NCBI GenBank assembly: GCA_030272585.1
Contig: BSYQ01000002.1
Span: 5,022,001-5,086,000, forward strand
Direction: 5' to 3'
Length of the DNA stretch: 64,000 nt
From: Bryopsis sp. KO-2023
Lineage: Eukaryota > Chlorophyta > Ulvophyceae > Bryopsidales > Bryopsidaceae
The position numbers were made by a program, and so were the translations under genes. This document shows, one piece after another, positions 11,671-23,494 of the stretch (position 1 is the stretch's first letter; each line of letters starts with the position of its first letter). The notes beneath the pieces are model-generated. The model saw nothing but the letters and a program-made list of their open reading frames with translations. It was not told the origin of the DNA and ran no database searches.

Positions 11671-12229
11671 TAGAGATGTGCGCCAGCGAAAAAATCCACA
11701 ACGGGTACGGGTTTTACAACGGGAACGATCGCAACGGGTACCCGTTGTAAAATTACAACGGCCGTTGCGACCGTTACCGTTCTCCACCGTTGTGGAACGG
11801 GAACGGCCGTTAACGGGCCGTTTCCACCCGTTCTTGAACCCGTTCCACCCGTTATTACGGTTACCACGGGTCCCAATTTTTTTTTTTACAACGGGTTTGG
11901 AACGGGTCCGTTCCACAGCCGTGGGTGACCGTTACCCGTGAAACCCATGATAACGGGTTGGACCCGTTGCAACAGTTGCCGTTATAACGGTTGAAACACG
12001 GGTTACGACGGTAGCTCAGGGGGGGATTTCAGAAAAAGCAACGGAATTACCTACCGTTGCAACAGGTTTCCGTGATAACGGGTAATGGACCCGTTAACGG
12101 CGGCCTAAAACCCGTTTTTTTTAAAAACAACGGGGGTGAAAAATCGAAAACGGGAGAGGGTTTTTCACGGCCCGTTCCCGTTCCGTGACCCGTTATCACA
12201 AAAACCCGTTGCAACGGCGCACATCACTA
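11671..12229. mobile_element. hAT-like miniature element built from ACGGG/CCCGT motifs
   Basis: A 559-bp element with 14-bp terminal inverted repeats (TAGAGATGTGCGCC at the left; the right end reads the inverse of TAGTGATGTGCGCC, 13 of 14 matching). It is flanked by a perfect 8-bp target duplication GTCGGAAG at 11663-11670 and 12230-12237. Ends starting TAG and an 8-bp duplication are typical of hAT transposons. The interior is almost entirely copies of AACGGG or CCCGTT in opposite orientations, so open frames within it are meaningless. No transposase is encoded: it would depend on an enzyme made elsewhere. The intact duplication suggests little decay since insertion. Confidence 0.88.
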
Positions 12230-12297
12230 GTCGGAAGTTATAGACAAAATCCTCAACACTCCCCACCGCAACAAAAAATCTCGCTTTCAAAGCCGAC

Positions 12298-12813
12298 TGT
12301 AACGATTCTGCCCTGCAGATCGCTTTTTCCGCTTCTGTCCACCGAAGACTGCGACCCTGTAAGTCTGCCTGTCCGAACCGCCTGTTCTATTGAACGGCCA
12401 TGAGAGAGACACTTGAACCTAGCAAGGTTCAAGGGCGAGATAAGTTCCAAACCAAGGTTAGGTTAAGTTACAAGAACGTTCAAACCCCAAGAACTTATAG
12501 AATACCCTAGCAGCCTTGATCCCAACTGATCATAGGCTGTAACATCAGTCTGCATCAGTACTGCAAGCTATCAGTCCTTGCAGTCCTGTCAATCAGAGCC
12601 CAGCTCAGCCCCACGGCCATTCCTGTGGTGCTTAGCGACCTTCTAGAACATTCTAGCTGACAGCTCAGTAGTCCACGTACTACTTCACTGACAGCACACC
12701 CTGACTGACTTTACGCTGCCTCAGGGCAGCCAGACTCCTACTTAAAGTACTGCAGCACTGTCAGCAAGCCTGCTGACGTACTGCAGGGCTGACAAAAACC
12801 CTGATTCGCTACA
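12298..12813 (-). repeat. Long terminal repeat (3' LTR on the minus strand)
   Basis: Read on the minus strand it begins TGTAGCGAATC (at 12813) and ends CGTTACA (at 12298), the TG...CA form of LTRs, 516 bp. It shares its start and an internal block (GGCAGACTTACAGGGTCGCAG) with the solo LTR at 54779-55117. Confidence 0.72.
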
Positions 12814-12825
12814 TTCCTCCCCATC
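12814..12825 (-). promoter_or_regulatory. Polypurine tract next to the LTR
   Basis: Immediately before the LTR start on the minus strand lies GATGGGGAGGAA, an uninterrupted 12-purine run. In LTR retrotransposons such a tract primes plus-strand DNA synthesis, which fixes the direction of the element as minus. Confidence 0.6.
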
Positions 12826-13765
12826 TGAACTGCAGTAGCCCCTTACTGCACTTTGACTGAAATAAACCAATCTTTTAGGAAAACTCTATAGCTCAATAAA
12901 GATCTGAAACCCATCTCTCATCATCAAATAAAACCCTACTCCCTTGTAGGTCTATTAGAACATTAACAACCAAAGAACCCTGCTGCACACTTGAACTTAT
13001 GTTTCTGCAGCTTCTCACTTCCTTGGCATATAAAACACAACTAAGAAATAGTGTTTCGCCCAAGGTCACAACCCTTGCAAATATAAAGCCTCAAAGTTTA
13101 GTTTGAAAAGTTGCTATCCCATCTTGTCAACTGCCAAACACCTTCTGGAAGGATTGACCAACTGAAAATATCCTTTCGAAAAATTGCAAAATAAAGTATA
13201 TGCTTCTTTCTCAACATTCTGATGCATACCTGTGAATTGCCTAGAAAACTGCTTGGATAAATCCCAATAGCACAAATAAGAGAACCAAACGAACTTCTCT
13301 TTCGGAATTGTAATGTGCTACTGAACAAAATTCAATTCCTTTCTGCAGCCTGTGAACTCAATAGATTTTATTAGAGAATCCAACAGAAAAATAGCAAAAA
13401 TCTGCTGCAGCTTTTAGGATCTCAGGAATTCACCTTTCTGCCTTCTTTAAGACCTGAATGTTGCTATTCAGAAATCATTTGCCAATGATGAAAGAAAGCC
13501 ACCAAATATTTTGCAACTACCAAAACTTCTGAAACTTCATGTTGTCCAATAATTTCCAACCCAACATTTGCATATTGAAAACCTGCAAACTGCCACTACC
13601 ACAGTCTGCAACCCTGCAAACTGGTACTGCCACAGTCCAAAACTCTACAGACTGCTGCTGCCTTGCAACTTAGCAAAATACCACTCTCACAATAGCCATT
13701 CAATCTTTTCCTTTTAACACAAGGGGATAAGATTCCAACCTTTTGAAAACCAAGAGATCAGCAAA

Positions 13766-13870
13766 CACTCCAGCAGCCCCTCAGAGTTGAAGCTCCTTGC
13801 TGCATAGTGATCTGCAACATGTCTCCAGCAATCACTCCAGCAGCACCTCAGAGTTGAAGCTCCTTGCTGC
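13766..13870. repeat. 38-bp direct repeat inside the LTR-derived insertion
   Basis: Two 38-bp copies (13766-13803 and 13833-13870; 37 of 38 alike), beginning CACTCCAGCAGC and ending CTCCTTGCTGC, lie 67 bp apart. Confidence 0.85.
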
Positions 13871-14574
13871 TTTCTCTCTCCTGAGTGATGAATGTTCAGA
13901 GTACCTACAGATTGATTGCATTAATTGTTCCCGAGTTCTTCTATGTCTTCTCCGGTTTTCCCATATATGAATCTATACAGATCGGAATATATGAAAACCC
14001 AGAAATTCCACTTGGCCTATCTCGCCTTATGAAATCAACCCTTTCTTTCAACCAACAAGACTTGAAACTCAGTGCTATTCCCTTTTTCTTTTTATCCAAC
14101 AATTGAGTGCTGAAAGAATCCATACCAATGTACTCTCTGAAATTAAATAACCTCAAGTAAGCACCAATCTAACTGATTCATTCAATGGTCATGCAAACTT
14201 CTGTAAATTCCAAACCAACTAAATCCACAGCAAAATATGTACCATGTACCAGAATATTCGAGTCCACCAAAAACACCCTTGCTAGACTGCAAATGTTTTA
14301 ATTCTGCATCGTCCCAAAGTAGTGAACTATACTGAGTTCCTTAATCCTCTCTGCAAGAATAGTAGAACTGAAAACACATATTTACTGACCTCCAAGATAT
14401 TGCAAACACTATCCATGAATTCCCATCAGCTCTGAAAGAGTACAACTAAGAACCTCGTTCTTTCCTTAGAAACCTTGACAAAGATGTGTGTATCTTTGCA
14501 ACACCTACTGAAACAAATGCAATGTTGGAAAAACAAAAACAAAACGCATCGGTTGAACCGAGGCCCCCTCCCCA

Positions 14575-14747
14575 TAACTTAACCTAACCTTGGTTTGGAA
14601 CTTATCTCGCCCTTGAACCTTGCTAGGTTCAAGTGTCTCTCTCATGGCCGTTCAATAGAACAGGCGGTTCGGACTGGCAGACTTACAGGGTCGCAGTCTT
14701 CGGTGGACAGAAGCGGAAAAAGCGATCTGCAGGGCAGAATCGTTACA
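14575..14747 (+). repeat. Inverted partial LTR (3' portion only)
   Basis: The last 173 bp of the same LTR, on the plus strand, ending CGTTACA next to the CCGAC duplication. The upstream LTR half is missing; similarity starts abruptly at TAACTTAACC. Confidence 0.8.
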
Positions 14748-14752
14748 CCGAC

Positions 14753-16559
14753 CATACGTATATGGGGTCAAGCCGGTCTGATCATGTTTCATGGAATCAG
14801 TTTTCTTGCTGGTAGGGGATGAGAGGTTAGCTATACAAAGCAGTGTTGGTGAACAAATAGGAGTTGTATGTTATTGAGTGGCGGCAATCGGAGAGGCAAT
14901 GCCAATTTGGGGTTTTTTTACTTGGTTGTTTTCAATCGTCATCCTGAAAGTGAGAAGAAACAAGACGTCACAAGCGAGACATCGGTTACATATGAGTTCA
15001 CTTGTTAGACAACCTGAAACAATCTAACCTTGACCTCGAAACAAGCTGCGATATTAATGAATGACTATGAAAAGGGAAGCCCGTTCTCACTTTTTTTGGA
15101 CTCCTCTATACTTACATGTGGGGCAAGGCATGATCCTAGAGGCTCTCTGGCCCCGACACATGATGTAGAGTTCTCTGGCCCCGACGCATGATGTTGTTCT
15201 CTCCACCGGGGTGGGCATGATGCCTTTGTGAATGTTGAGAGAACAATATAGAACAAGAGATCCCTATTACCCGTTCACGAAACTCTGCTTTCCTTAATTG
15301 AAAAGAAATTCGCTGTAAAAAAAAAAAAAAAAAACTAAAAATATTCAAGAAATTAAAAAAAAACAAGAAAAACTTAAACAGTTTAAAGTAAAAATAATTT
15401 CCAAGAATATCACCCACCGTGATAAGAGTCCCTCCAAGCGCCGAAGTCCTTTTTCAAAAAAAAGAAAAAAAGGGTTAAAGCTTATCCGTACAAAAGGGTG
15501 CACGAAAGGAAGATGTACATCGTTTTTGTCCATTTTTTTCGCGATTTGAAGAAGTATAGTATGATCTTAAAAAGCACATCTACTGTTTGTTTCTTTTTTG
15601 GAGAAGAAGCTACGTATGGAAAAAACAAATGTTTCGACCTTATTATAGCATTGTTTCTTCGTTCAAGTCCCGGAGAAAAAAAAAAGACCGAAAAAAAATC
15701 TAACTCCCGAAAAGAAAAAGATCGTAAGAATCTTAGCCCCGACAAAAAAAAAGACCGAAAAAAATCTGACCCTTGAAAGTTTCTAACGACGATTCCATGA
15801 TAAAATACGTGAAGTAAGAAAAAAAGGTAACGACGGATAACCTTTCTAGATGAGGAGCCCTCATTTAGGGCAAGTTTACGAAGAAGAAAGCTCTAGTAAC
15901 AGGGAGCATCAATTATCATTAAAGCTTTGCGGTTCGGTCATTGGACCCCATATTCCGCTAGAATCATCGTTTTATTGAGCAAAAAAGAACCTATATTCGT
16001 TAAAAAGCTCCCAAGAGGTCAAGAAACCAAGTCATTGGCCCATTTAAAGTGGGGTCGTAGCCCGTCATATTGTCTCTTACTCTCCAAAAGAAGATGTCGA
16101 GAAATCAATCGTATTAAGGGAGGTCAAACTCGAGGTACCTTTTCATAATTGCCGCCAACCAGGATCACCTCTTCAATGTTCGACTATTTTTGTACCCTCT
16201 TGCTTTTCGTAATAGTCTTGTATCATTTCTCCCAATCGAGTTCACGAGTTGGAAGAGTTGTGGGGGTGGTGGGGTTGCTTGGCGGGTTATCAGTCGCAAA
16301 AGCAAGCTCGTGAATCGACAGGAATGGGAATGGGGGATGAACACATGAGATGGCCACTTGGGTGAAAGAGATTATAAAATCTATGGAGTACCTATCTCCC
16401 TTCAAAAACAAGTGCATGTTGGCTTGGTATTTATCAAATTAACGTTTTCAAGAAACTACACTTTTTTCTTTCAATGTTTGCTAAGCATCGACGGAGCTCG
16501 AAATGTTATAAATCTATCTCACTTTTATAAGAGAAAAAGCGTTCTTCCTCCTTCCAAGT
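14753..16559. other. Gene-free stretch with A-rich repeats
   Basis: Contains a 28-bp tandem repeat (15145-15194), an A18 run near 15318, and an A-rich block (15665-15776) in which a Lys-rich frame repeats KKKDRKK-like units. A plus frame at 15927-16148 is open but unrecognised. Confidence 0.45.
15145..15194. repeat. 28-bp tandem repeat
   Basis: The unit CTCTGGCCCCGAC plus CATGATGT is present twice with a 28-bp period; a related ATGATG follows. Confidence 0.75.
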
Positions 16560-18397
16560 GTCGTGGATCGACGCCTTGAAGACATGCACCCCCATGACGT
16601 TCCTCAACACCATAAACTACGTCAAGAGTCGCTCGATTCGCTGCTAAGAATCGGGACGAGTGGAGCGGCAGACATGTCTTCCGACTTCCGCCCGCGTCAC
16701 GCTCTTTCTGGCCACCTCCTTGTCCTGCAGCCCAACAGCAAGAACAAAATTACACACTTTATAACTCGCAAAATTTTTACAACAAAAAAAAACATCCCTC
16801 CAAGGACCTCAATATATGTGTCGAAGTAAACGGTTTTCATAATGAATGGCTCCAAAAGAGGTTTAAAACTCCTCGCAAAAATCTCTTGTGTCTCCCAAAC
16901 TTAGGACTTCATCCAAACCGTCCAGAAAATCGATGCATTCCAAAAAACTGCGACCGATTATCATTCCTCCTCTTACTTCTTGGAAAGAAAAATCATGGTG
17001 TAACTCGGTTTTTAATCCATATTTATATAATTCTTCATCCTTTTAATCCCCTTTCGCCCTCTCGTTATAGCGCAGCTTTTCGAGCATTATATAAATATGC
17101 TTTTAATTTAAAAAATCTATTTGATTTTTTCTCTCTGAGAGATTGAGTTTTTGGTAGCTCTACTAATCGGATCTAAATGTATTGCAAATTTTTTTCCACC
17201 CGCAAAACGGACACACAAAATATGTCACTAAACATTACTTACTCTTCTTCGATTGTTTAATTAACACTCTGCTTTTAGAACCAACGGACTCTCCTATTCT
17301 AGTCTACCAAGGATGCACTAGTGTTGGTTACCATTGGTGGTTCAGGCTGCCAATCGCCTACTCCAAGTCCTCCCTCTTCCATCGTGGTGGTTTTCATTTC
17401 TCGTTTATCCAATACTCAACCCAGGAAACCAGAGCTGCCGTCGTCGTTCAATCCAATAGCTCTTTTGGTCAAAGCCTAACAATGTCAGAGAGACTCTTGT
17501 ATAATCCCAAGGTCTTAAACATCTATATCGAGTCTGATATAGGACCGAGTCGCTAGACTATGTCTCTTCCCTTCTTACCCCAAGGAAGTTAAGTGGTAAC
17601 AATTTGCACTACTGTTGATCGCACAAAGACTCACTTGGATATGTGTCTTGCAATGAGCATAGATTCATCAAGAATCTATCGAAATGGAATAATTATTCTT
17701 TTCTTCGCTTGCAATGGATAAAACTTGTTTTCCGTAAAATGTTATATAATATTGATACTTTGCCACATGCTTCATTGAGCGATAGAAGCACAACGAATGG
17801 ATACCTTTCGAAGTCCCGCCAAGAAGGTTGGTGCTCTTCCACAAATAAGTGAGGAATGAAATCTTTCATGCATGAAATGTGCTTGTAGAAAACTCAACTA
17901 TGAGAGACGAGAACTGTAGTGATTGGACTGCACTGTAGTCACGGACATAATATCGGCCTCTTGTCCGTGTGCGATGGCGTTTTTGAACCTTGAAACATAG
18001 TGCTGTTGCTAATCAAGCAACGATGGCGATACAAATCGTGAAATATATATATTTTATTATAATGATAAAGCGATAAATAGATAAGGACAAAGGGACACCA
18101 CAATCAAGCGGTTATAGGCAATGGCGGGGAGGATGAGGCTCTGTAAAAGGAAGTAGGTAGCAGTGGGGCCCTGCAAATCCAATTCTCAAATCCTCTCGGT
18201 AATCCATCGAATCCTTTTGGACATGGTCAGGTAGAGTGTGACATGTTGCGCCTTCAAAATAGGACCCGAGCTGTTGAGAAGTCCAAAGTATTTTGCCACA
18301 TGTTGAGATTGTAGGCGCCGGTTCCAATAGGTGAAATCAGCAACACCCCCTCGGACAGATTGCAAGCACGTGCAGCTTTTTAATATTCTGTTGAATG
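16560..18397. other. No recognised gene
   Basis: A GC-richer patch at 16560-16740 reads on the minus strand as KEVARKSVTRAEVGRHVCR with two in-frame stops and might be a decayed coding fragment. A plus frame at 17182-17556 is open for 124 codons without recognisable domains. The rest is AT-rich. Confidence 0.4.
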
Positions 18398-18601
18398 TCA
18401 AAAGTCGCTTGCAATAACCTCGGTCGTCACTTCGGAGATGCTCATTGCACCGGTTGCTTCCGAGATTTCCATTGCATTGGTTGCTTCCGAGATTTCCATT
18501 GCATTGGTAATCATGATCGGCCCCCTGGTCGTCACTTCGGAGATGATCATCGCATTAGCCAATTTCAGCATTAGATGAATGTCTATTTTCTTTGTCACCA
18601 A
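18398..18601 (-). CDS. ORF with tandem 9-residue repeats
   Basis: A minus-strand frame (first ATG a few codons inside) contains four copies of a 9-residue unit of the form (N/G)AM-x-ISE-(A/V)-T. Three are contiguous (NAMEISEAT, NAMEISEAT, GAMSISEVT) and one is a little upstream (NAMIISEVT). At DNA level the two best copies are identical 27-bp direct repeats near 18455-18510, and the outer copies share a longer block (GGTCGTCACTTCGGAGATG). Repeats in multiples of three bases that keep one frame open hint at coding constraint or at recent tandem duplication. No family is recognised and the ORF may be a fragment. Confidence 0.35.
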   Translation of the reverse strand: MVTKKIDIHLMLKLANAMIISEVTTRGPIMITNAMEISEATNAMEISEATGAMSISEVTTEVIASDF

Positions 18602-21600
18602 CCTCGACGAGTCATCTGCTCATAAGAGGAACGAAATTTCCAGCCAAGCATCACAAAAACAACTATATTCCATACGGCGCCTTCTATCCAACAGATTGGT
18701 TTCAAGTGTCTGTGGTGCATGCGACTACGTCTTATCTCAAAGTGGTTGTCGCATTGGTACATAGTATGGAGTATGCCAACACCAATAAACCCTGGAAAGG
18801 TTACAACTTTTTTGGAAGTCTCGATACATCAATGTTGGGAAAATTCTAACTAAAGAACCTATATATCTATATATAGTGAAGGTTATTCATGGGTATAAGC
18901 GAAGGGGCATTTGACAAATATGCAACGTAAACTTTTTTGCTTGCCTTACTTCGAAACCTATTGCCATTGCTTGGACGGAAGTGCTCCAATGGGCTAATTA
19001 TTGTCTAAGTGGATTTTAGCAGAGTGGTTGGTCTATTTTGAAGCAGCTCGTCCTAGATGAGAGCCCATAAGATCGCTTGTCGTGCTTGTGTTGATTATCC
19101 ACCACCGAAACAATTTTTGTTTTCATTCGGACAACGTCCTTAAATGTCAGTGGCGGGATATAGTCAAATTATCTTCCTACACCTTTGTTAAAATTCCTTT
19201 CACCGCATTCCTTCTGCATCAAAGTCTTGAATATTCAGAGTTTCTTGATTTCCATCCCCTGCACGGTCAACACCCATCGGTCCAATGTGTCAACGTCCAC
19301 TAATGTACGAGTCCGCGTCAAATCTCACGGCTCCCCGAGAATCTTTCACAAGGGAACAATAACTGTTCCTGTGGATGTTCTTACAGAAATCAAAAGGTTT
19401 ATTGTCTTGCAGAGTTTGCCTATCGTTCAGAAGTTCTGGCGTTGTATTCATGGAAAGTCCTCTTGGACTCCTGAATTCGCGTCCCTTTGGAATAATGCTA
19501 AGGTTTCATGCACCTGTGCATTTGCTTCCGTGACAAAGTTAATAAGACTCTCAACTCGTTTGCCCTGCACTAGGGACAACTCCGGATAAATACCTTATTC
19601 ACTATACCCTCTAATCTTTAATATAAGACTCCCGTGACCAAGTTGGCTTCTGAAAGCGTAGCAAAATCATTCCTATCTTAAAGTTTTCAAGTTCTTGGAA
19701 CATGAGGAGCAAGTCATGCGACGATGTAAATGAGACGTTATCGTGTTTAATTTTTTTTTCAACCCTTCCTAAGAACCACGTTATGAAATCGATCACCTCA
19801 AGTATCTTCACCAAACTACTTAATTCTTTTAATTGGTTGGAGGTGATAACTCTTATTGCTTGTTTGTAGTGTGCTCAATATTTGAGATAATCAATGAACC
19901 GCACACTCGCCAAATCAGCTCTAAATCTCATCATTCTATCATCAAGAACAATTTTATATGCAACCTGTTGTTACCATGGAATGACAAGCCAATGAATCTA
20001 CTCTGGTCAATATCTCAAAACTGCACAAGATTCAATCATGCAACGTGGTACGTTCTCCTTTCCTTTTCTTCTCCTCCTATTTATATGCCATCTACGACAC
20101 GTGTTTTGAGCATTATTTCCCACGATGTGTCAAATGACAAAAGAGAGGTTTATTATTTGAGAGACTATTGTGGCGTACGCCGCTTGCCTTATTTACTTGT
20201 GTAACTTTCCCTTATTGTCTTTCTAAAAAGCAACCTCTTTTTATAGAGCCGTCAGTAACTTGTAGAGTGTGACCGCGAACTGGAGTCTAGGAGATGTATT
20301 AAAAAAACACCCAATATCAATTTTGGAGGGGGAAAGCATTGTCGCTCGAAGTAATTCGCTACGATACTATTGGCATTATGTTTAATGAATATCATCAGTT
20401 GCGGCAGGCTCATGAAATCTGCTATTCTATAAACTTCTCTCCAATTCGCAAATCTTCCTCTTTTAGTACACGTGCTCACATCATGACTTGCAATACACCT
20501 CGTTTTTTATTCTGATTAATCTTAACCGAGGAGGTATAATATAAAACTAGTCCCCACCCTAATTGGAAATGCTCTTGGCTATTGTAACATACGCCGGCCC
20601 TACCAACCAAAGACAGCAATGCTTGTGAGGTCATAACACACAAATTTTTGAGCTTGCAACGGGACAACGAAAACAAAATAGTCACAATGACGAAAAAGGA
20701 ACTAGAGCCTTTTTTTCATATCGAAATCACTTGAAATTGTATCTAGGGCAATTGTTTTCTAAAAAAGCCCGTTATCATCTTCTTCATATAGGTATCATCG
20801 ACGATAATACACAAGCACGGGCCATATAAGGTCTTCTTACATTCGGTGGTCTACCTTCCATTAATCCTTTCCGTGATACATGACACGTCCTGATATAGTT
20901 CCCGTTTGAAGCATGAAAAACAATTCAAAGTGGCGCCATTGCTTTTTTACTTCAGCTTGTCATCTTCATTTTTTCGGTCCTCTCGTAGGGGTACAATCAT
21001 CTTGAACTTTGCCCAAAGACGGGCATCTTAACTCTTAAATTTCTTTTCCAGCTCCCTCAACCTCTCGATTTGTCGTCTCCAAAAAACTTGTAAGCGCTTT
21101 ATGTCTGAATTTTTGAGCTTATTGATCTCGGTTTTCTTGTGGCCTTGGGACGTGCGCTTTCACATAATTTGTGGCGACACGCTCATCCTGAAGGGCGAAA
21201 ACGTACCCTTGCAGCTGAAGCTTGGGCCGTCAACCCAGGAGCCTCCATCCACGCAAAAGTCAACGACGGGCACACAGATCCCACTGATATGGTTCTGAGG
21301 ATTTCCCCAACGGGGGCTTTCTTAAACATTCCAAACTATGAAAATCTCCATATTGATGTTTAGAAATCTATTCTCCCTGTAACCGCAGATTACAGATAAC
21401 CTACAGATAAAAAATGCAAAGAGAATAATCGATTTCTTTATGTCAAGATATGGATGACCAACGTGCCCTCAACCTGACCCCTATCACTCACTGACAGGCT
21501 ATCAGACTTTGCCCCAGACCCCCAAGGGCAAAAAAAACAAGAAAAGACCTAACCCCCCAACGATCCCGGGCTAGCCCTCGCAGCTCTGCCACCCACTACC

Positions 21601-22865
21601 TGAAATAGGCAATAATCAATCCGTACCATGTTAGTTGTAAGCCTAACACCTACCTCTGAAATATGAAAAAATGATTGAAACGTCGATAGATTGTTGAAAT
21701 ATAGATAACTCTAGATAGAAAACCTAATGGGAGAAAAGTATAGGATCTTGAGAGTTTCGAGCTAGGGAGTTGAGAAAGTTGCCTTTGCTATTAAATTACA
21801 TGCATTCAACAAGTGGCATGGATTAATTTGTTAAGCATATTGTAACACAAAGAGTCAACGATCTTTTTCGCGAAAGTCTTGCCTGTGTGGATGGCAATTG
21901 TAATTACTTCTCCCAACACGCTCACGTTCCAATATCTTTCGATTAGCTGTTGTCGCTTAGGTGAAAAAGAAGCTTTCGCTCTATGGTAGGGTTTCCTAAG
22001 TCGCTAACTCCCGGGTGAGCAAGGAGCTCCAAAATGCCCTAAAGACCATCCCCTTAGGTGTCTCTGTGATCGACGTAAGGGCAATCAAGATCTCTATTAT
22101 GGGTACCAACGGCGACCTGCAGAGCATTTTTTAAGTATACGTAAGGCTAGAATATTACGATGATCAACACGTGTAAAATATCTAAAATATTCAACACGCG
22201 TACGAAAAAAGGTTATATTTATGATACAACACGATCCAAGCAATGAAATTTGCAATGGCCCAAGACGTCGTTAGTAACGACTCGTTACGATCCGCGAACG
22301 AATATCCGGTGCAAATAAAGAAAAGACTTGATGAGAACACCCAAACAATGTAGCAAATCCCCTTGTAACGCTAAAAGGAGTGGAGGAGCTGCTCCCACTT
22401 GCTCAATTCTGACGCGCAATCTTGCTACTTCGTGCTTCAATTCATCATGGCGTTGACGATTATTATCATTAGGATGGTAGAGAAGCTAAAGAGCGGATAA
22501 ACTCATACCAGCAAGAGTTACACCAAATGGCCTGGAACTAACGATGAAAAACAACGCATTATTGCGAATTTTATTTTTAATATTTTGTGTCATTTATTAA
22601 ATAATCGAAATCTATATATATATTTAGAGAGAGAATAAGTGCTTCCATCGCCTTGCGTAGACATTGTTTTAAAAAAGAAAAAAACAACAAAATCTAATAG
22701 GTTTTTGAGTGTATCCCTCCTTGGTTTGGTCTTCTTTGAAGACATCATCAATAATCTTTGTGACAGTGGTGGTATCGTCTTCGTTCATGTCATCCTTCCC
22801 ACCCCTTTCTAATAACTGAAATTATTTCGAGTTTTCTCACTACCAAATCCACTTTTAAGCTCCTA
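18602..22865. other. Long AT-rich stretch with unrecognised open frames
   Basis: Open plus-strand frames at 18592-18849, 19185-19589 and 21139-21363 have protein-like composition but no recognised domain and mostly no ATG at their head. No repeats with clear ends were found. The segment 21540-21620 is C-rich. Confidence 0.4.
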
Positions 22866-23086
22866 GTGTTTTACTTGGGGGTGCAAGTCTACGAAGAGCT
22901 AAAAGATAAAACTTCCGAGTCCATGACCTTGAAGCCCTTTTGGGGACGTTTGTGTTTGACAAATGACAAGACCTCTGCCATTTACCTTTTCGACATTCGA
23001 ATTCTTGTACCTTTCGGCTTGGCTTCTTTCAAGCAAGCGACTGAACTTGCAAGTCCCCGCTTTGATCCATGTTTTTGCGGCCACTT

Positions 23087-23494
23087 CTAGAGATGGTTAC
23101 ATTCCCGTTTGGAGCGTGAAAAAAAACTCGATGTGGCACTATCAAATGAATCAAGACTAAAATGGTCAGTTTTCTTGTGGAAGTGATAACTTGCCGGTCT
23201 GTCGTATTGATGAGCCAAGTCACCATAATACAACCCAAAATATATGGCTTCGGCACGCTCCGAAGTCATCTGGCTCTCTGTCTTGACATTAGCAACAAAT
23301 ATCGTGCCTCTATTGAAAAGAACAATGAAGAGGAGAGTAGAAGCATCTCCCTGGATACCAAAACACCAAATATGAGTTTCTGTGCATTCTTTCTTTCCTT
23401 TTGTTTCTAGATGTCCCTGTGTGTAGAAATCTGGGTCACCAAAATCGGAAAACCTGGTGGATTTAGCCATTTTCAGCCAAACTGCAGCCCTCAA
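23087..23494 (-). CDS. Unrecognised 135-residue ORF
   Basis: A minus-strand frame of 135 codons with balanced composition (segments FSDFGDPDFYTQGHLETKG and AEAIYFGLYYGDLAHQYDR). Coding-like sequence may continue beyond its stop, around 22870-23080, where both strands are open. No signal peptide, membrane segment or known motif is visible. It may be part of a split or decayed gene. Confidence 0.3.
   Translation of the reverse strand: MRAAVWLKMAKSTRFSDFGDPDFYTQGHLETKGKKECTETHIWCFGIQGDASTLLFIVLFNRGTIFVANVKTESQMTSERAEAIYFGLYYGDLAHQYDRPASYHFHKKTDHFSLDSFDSATSSFFSRSKRECNHL

Larger units (their letters stand above)
12298..14747 (-). mobile_element. LTR-retrotransposon-derived insertion with inverted LTR ends
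   Basis: A 2450-bp insertion that starts TGTAACG, ends CGTTACA and is flanked by a 5-bp duplication CCGAC (12293-12297 and 14748-14752). The outer 173 bp at each side are inverted copies of one another (172 of 173 positions match). The left side continues as a complete-looking minus-strand LTR (12298-12813) preceded, in its own direction, by a purine tract. The right side carries only the 3' part of the same LTR in the opposite direction. The interior (12814-14574) has no pol-like gene. A normal LTR element has direct LTRs; here both termini are the same LTR end. This implies an aberrant reverse-transcription or self-integration product that integrase nevertheless inserted. Confidence 0.8.

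Noticed and set aside
18420-18560. Direct repeats as a CRISPR array
   Set aside because: No regular spacers; the repeats are contiguous 27-bp units that keep a reading frame open, in a eukaryotic context.
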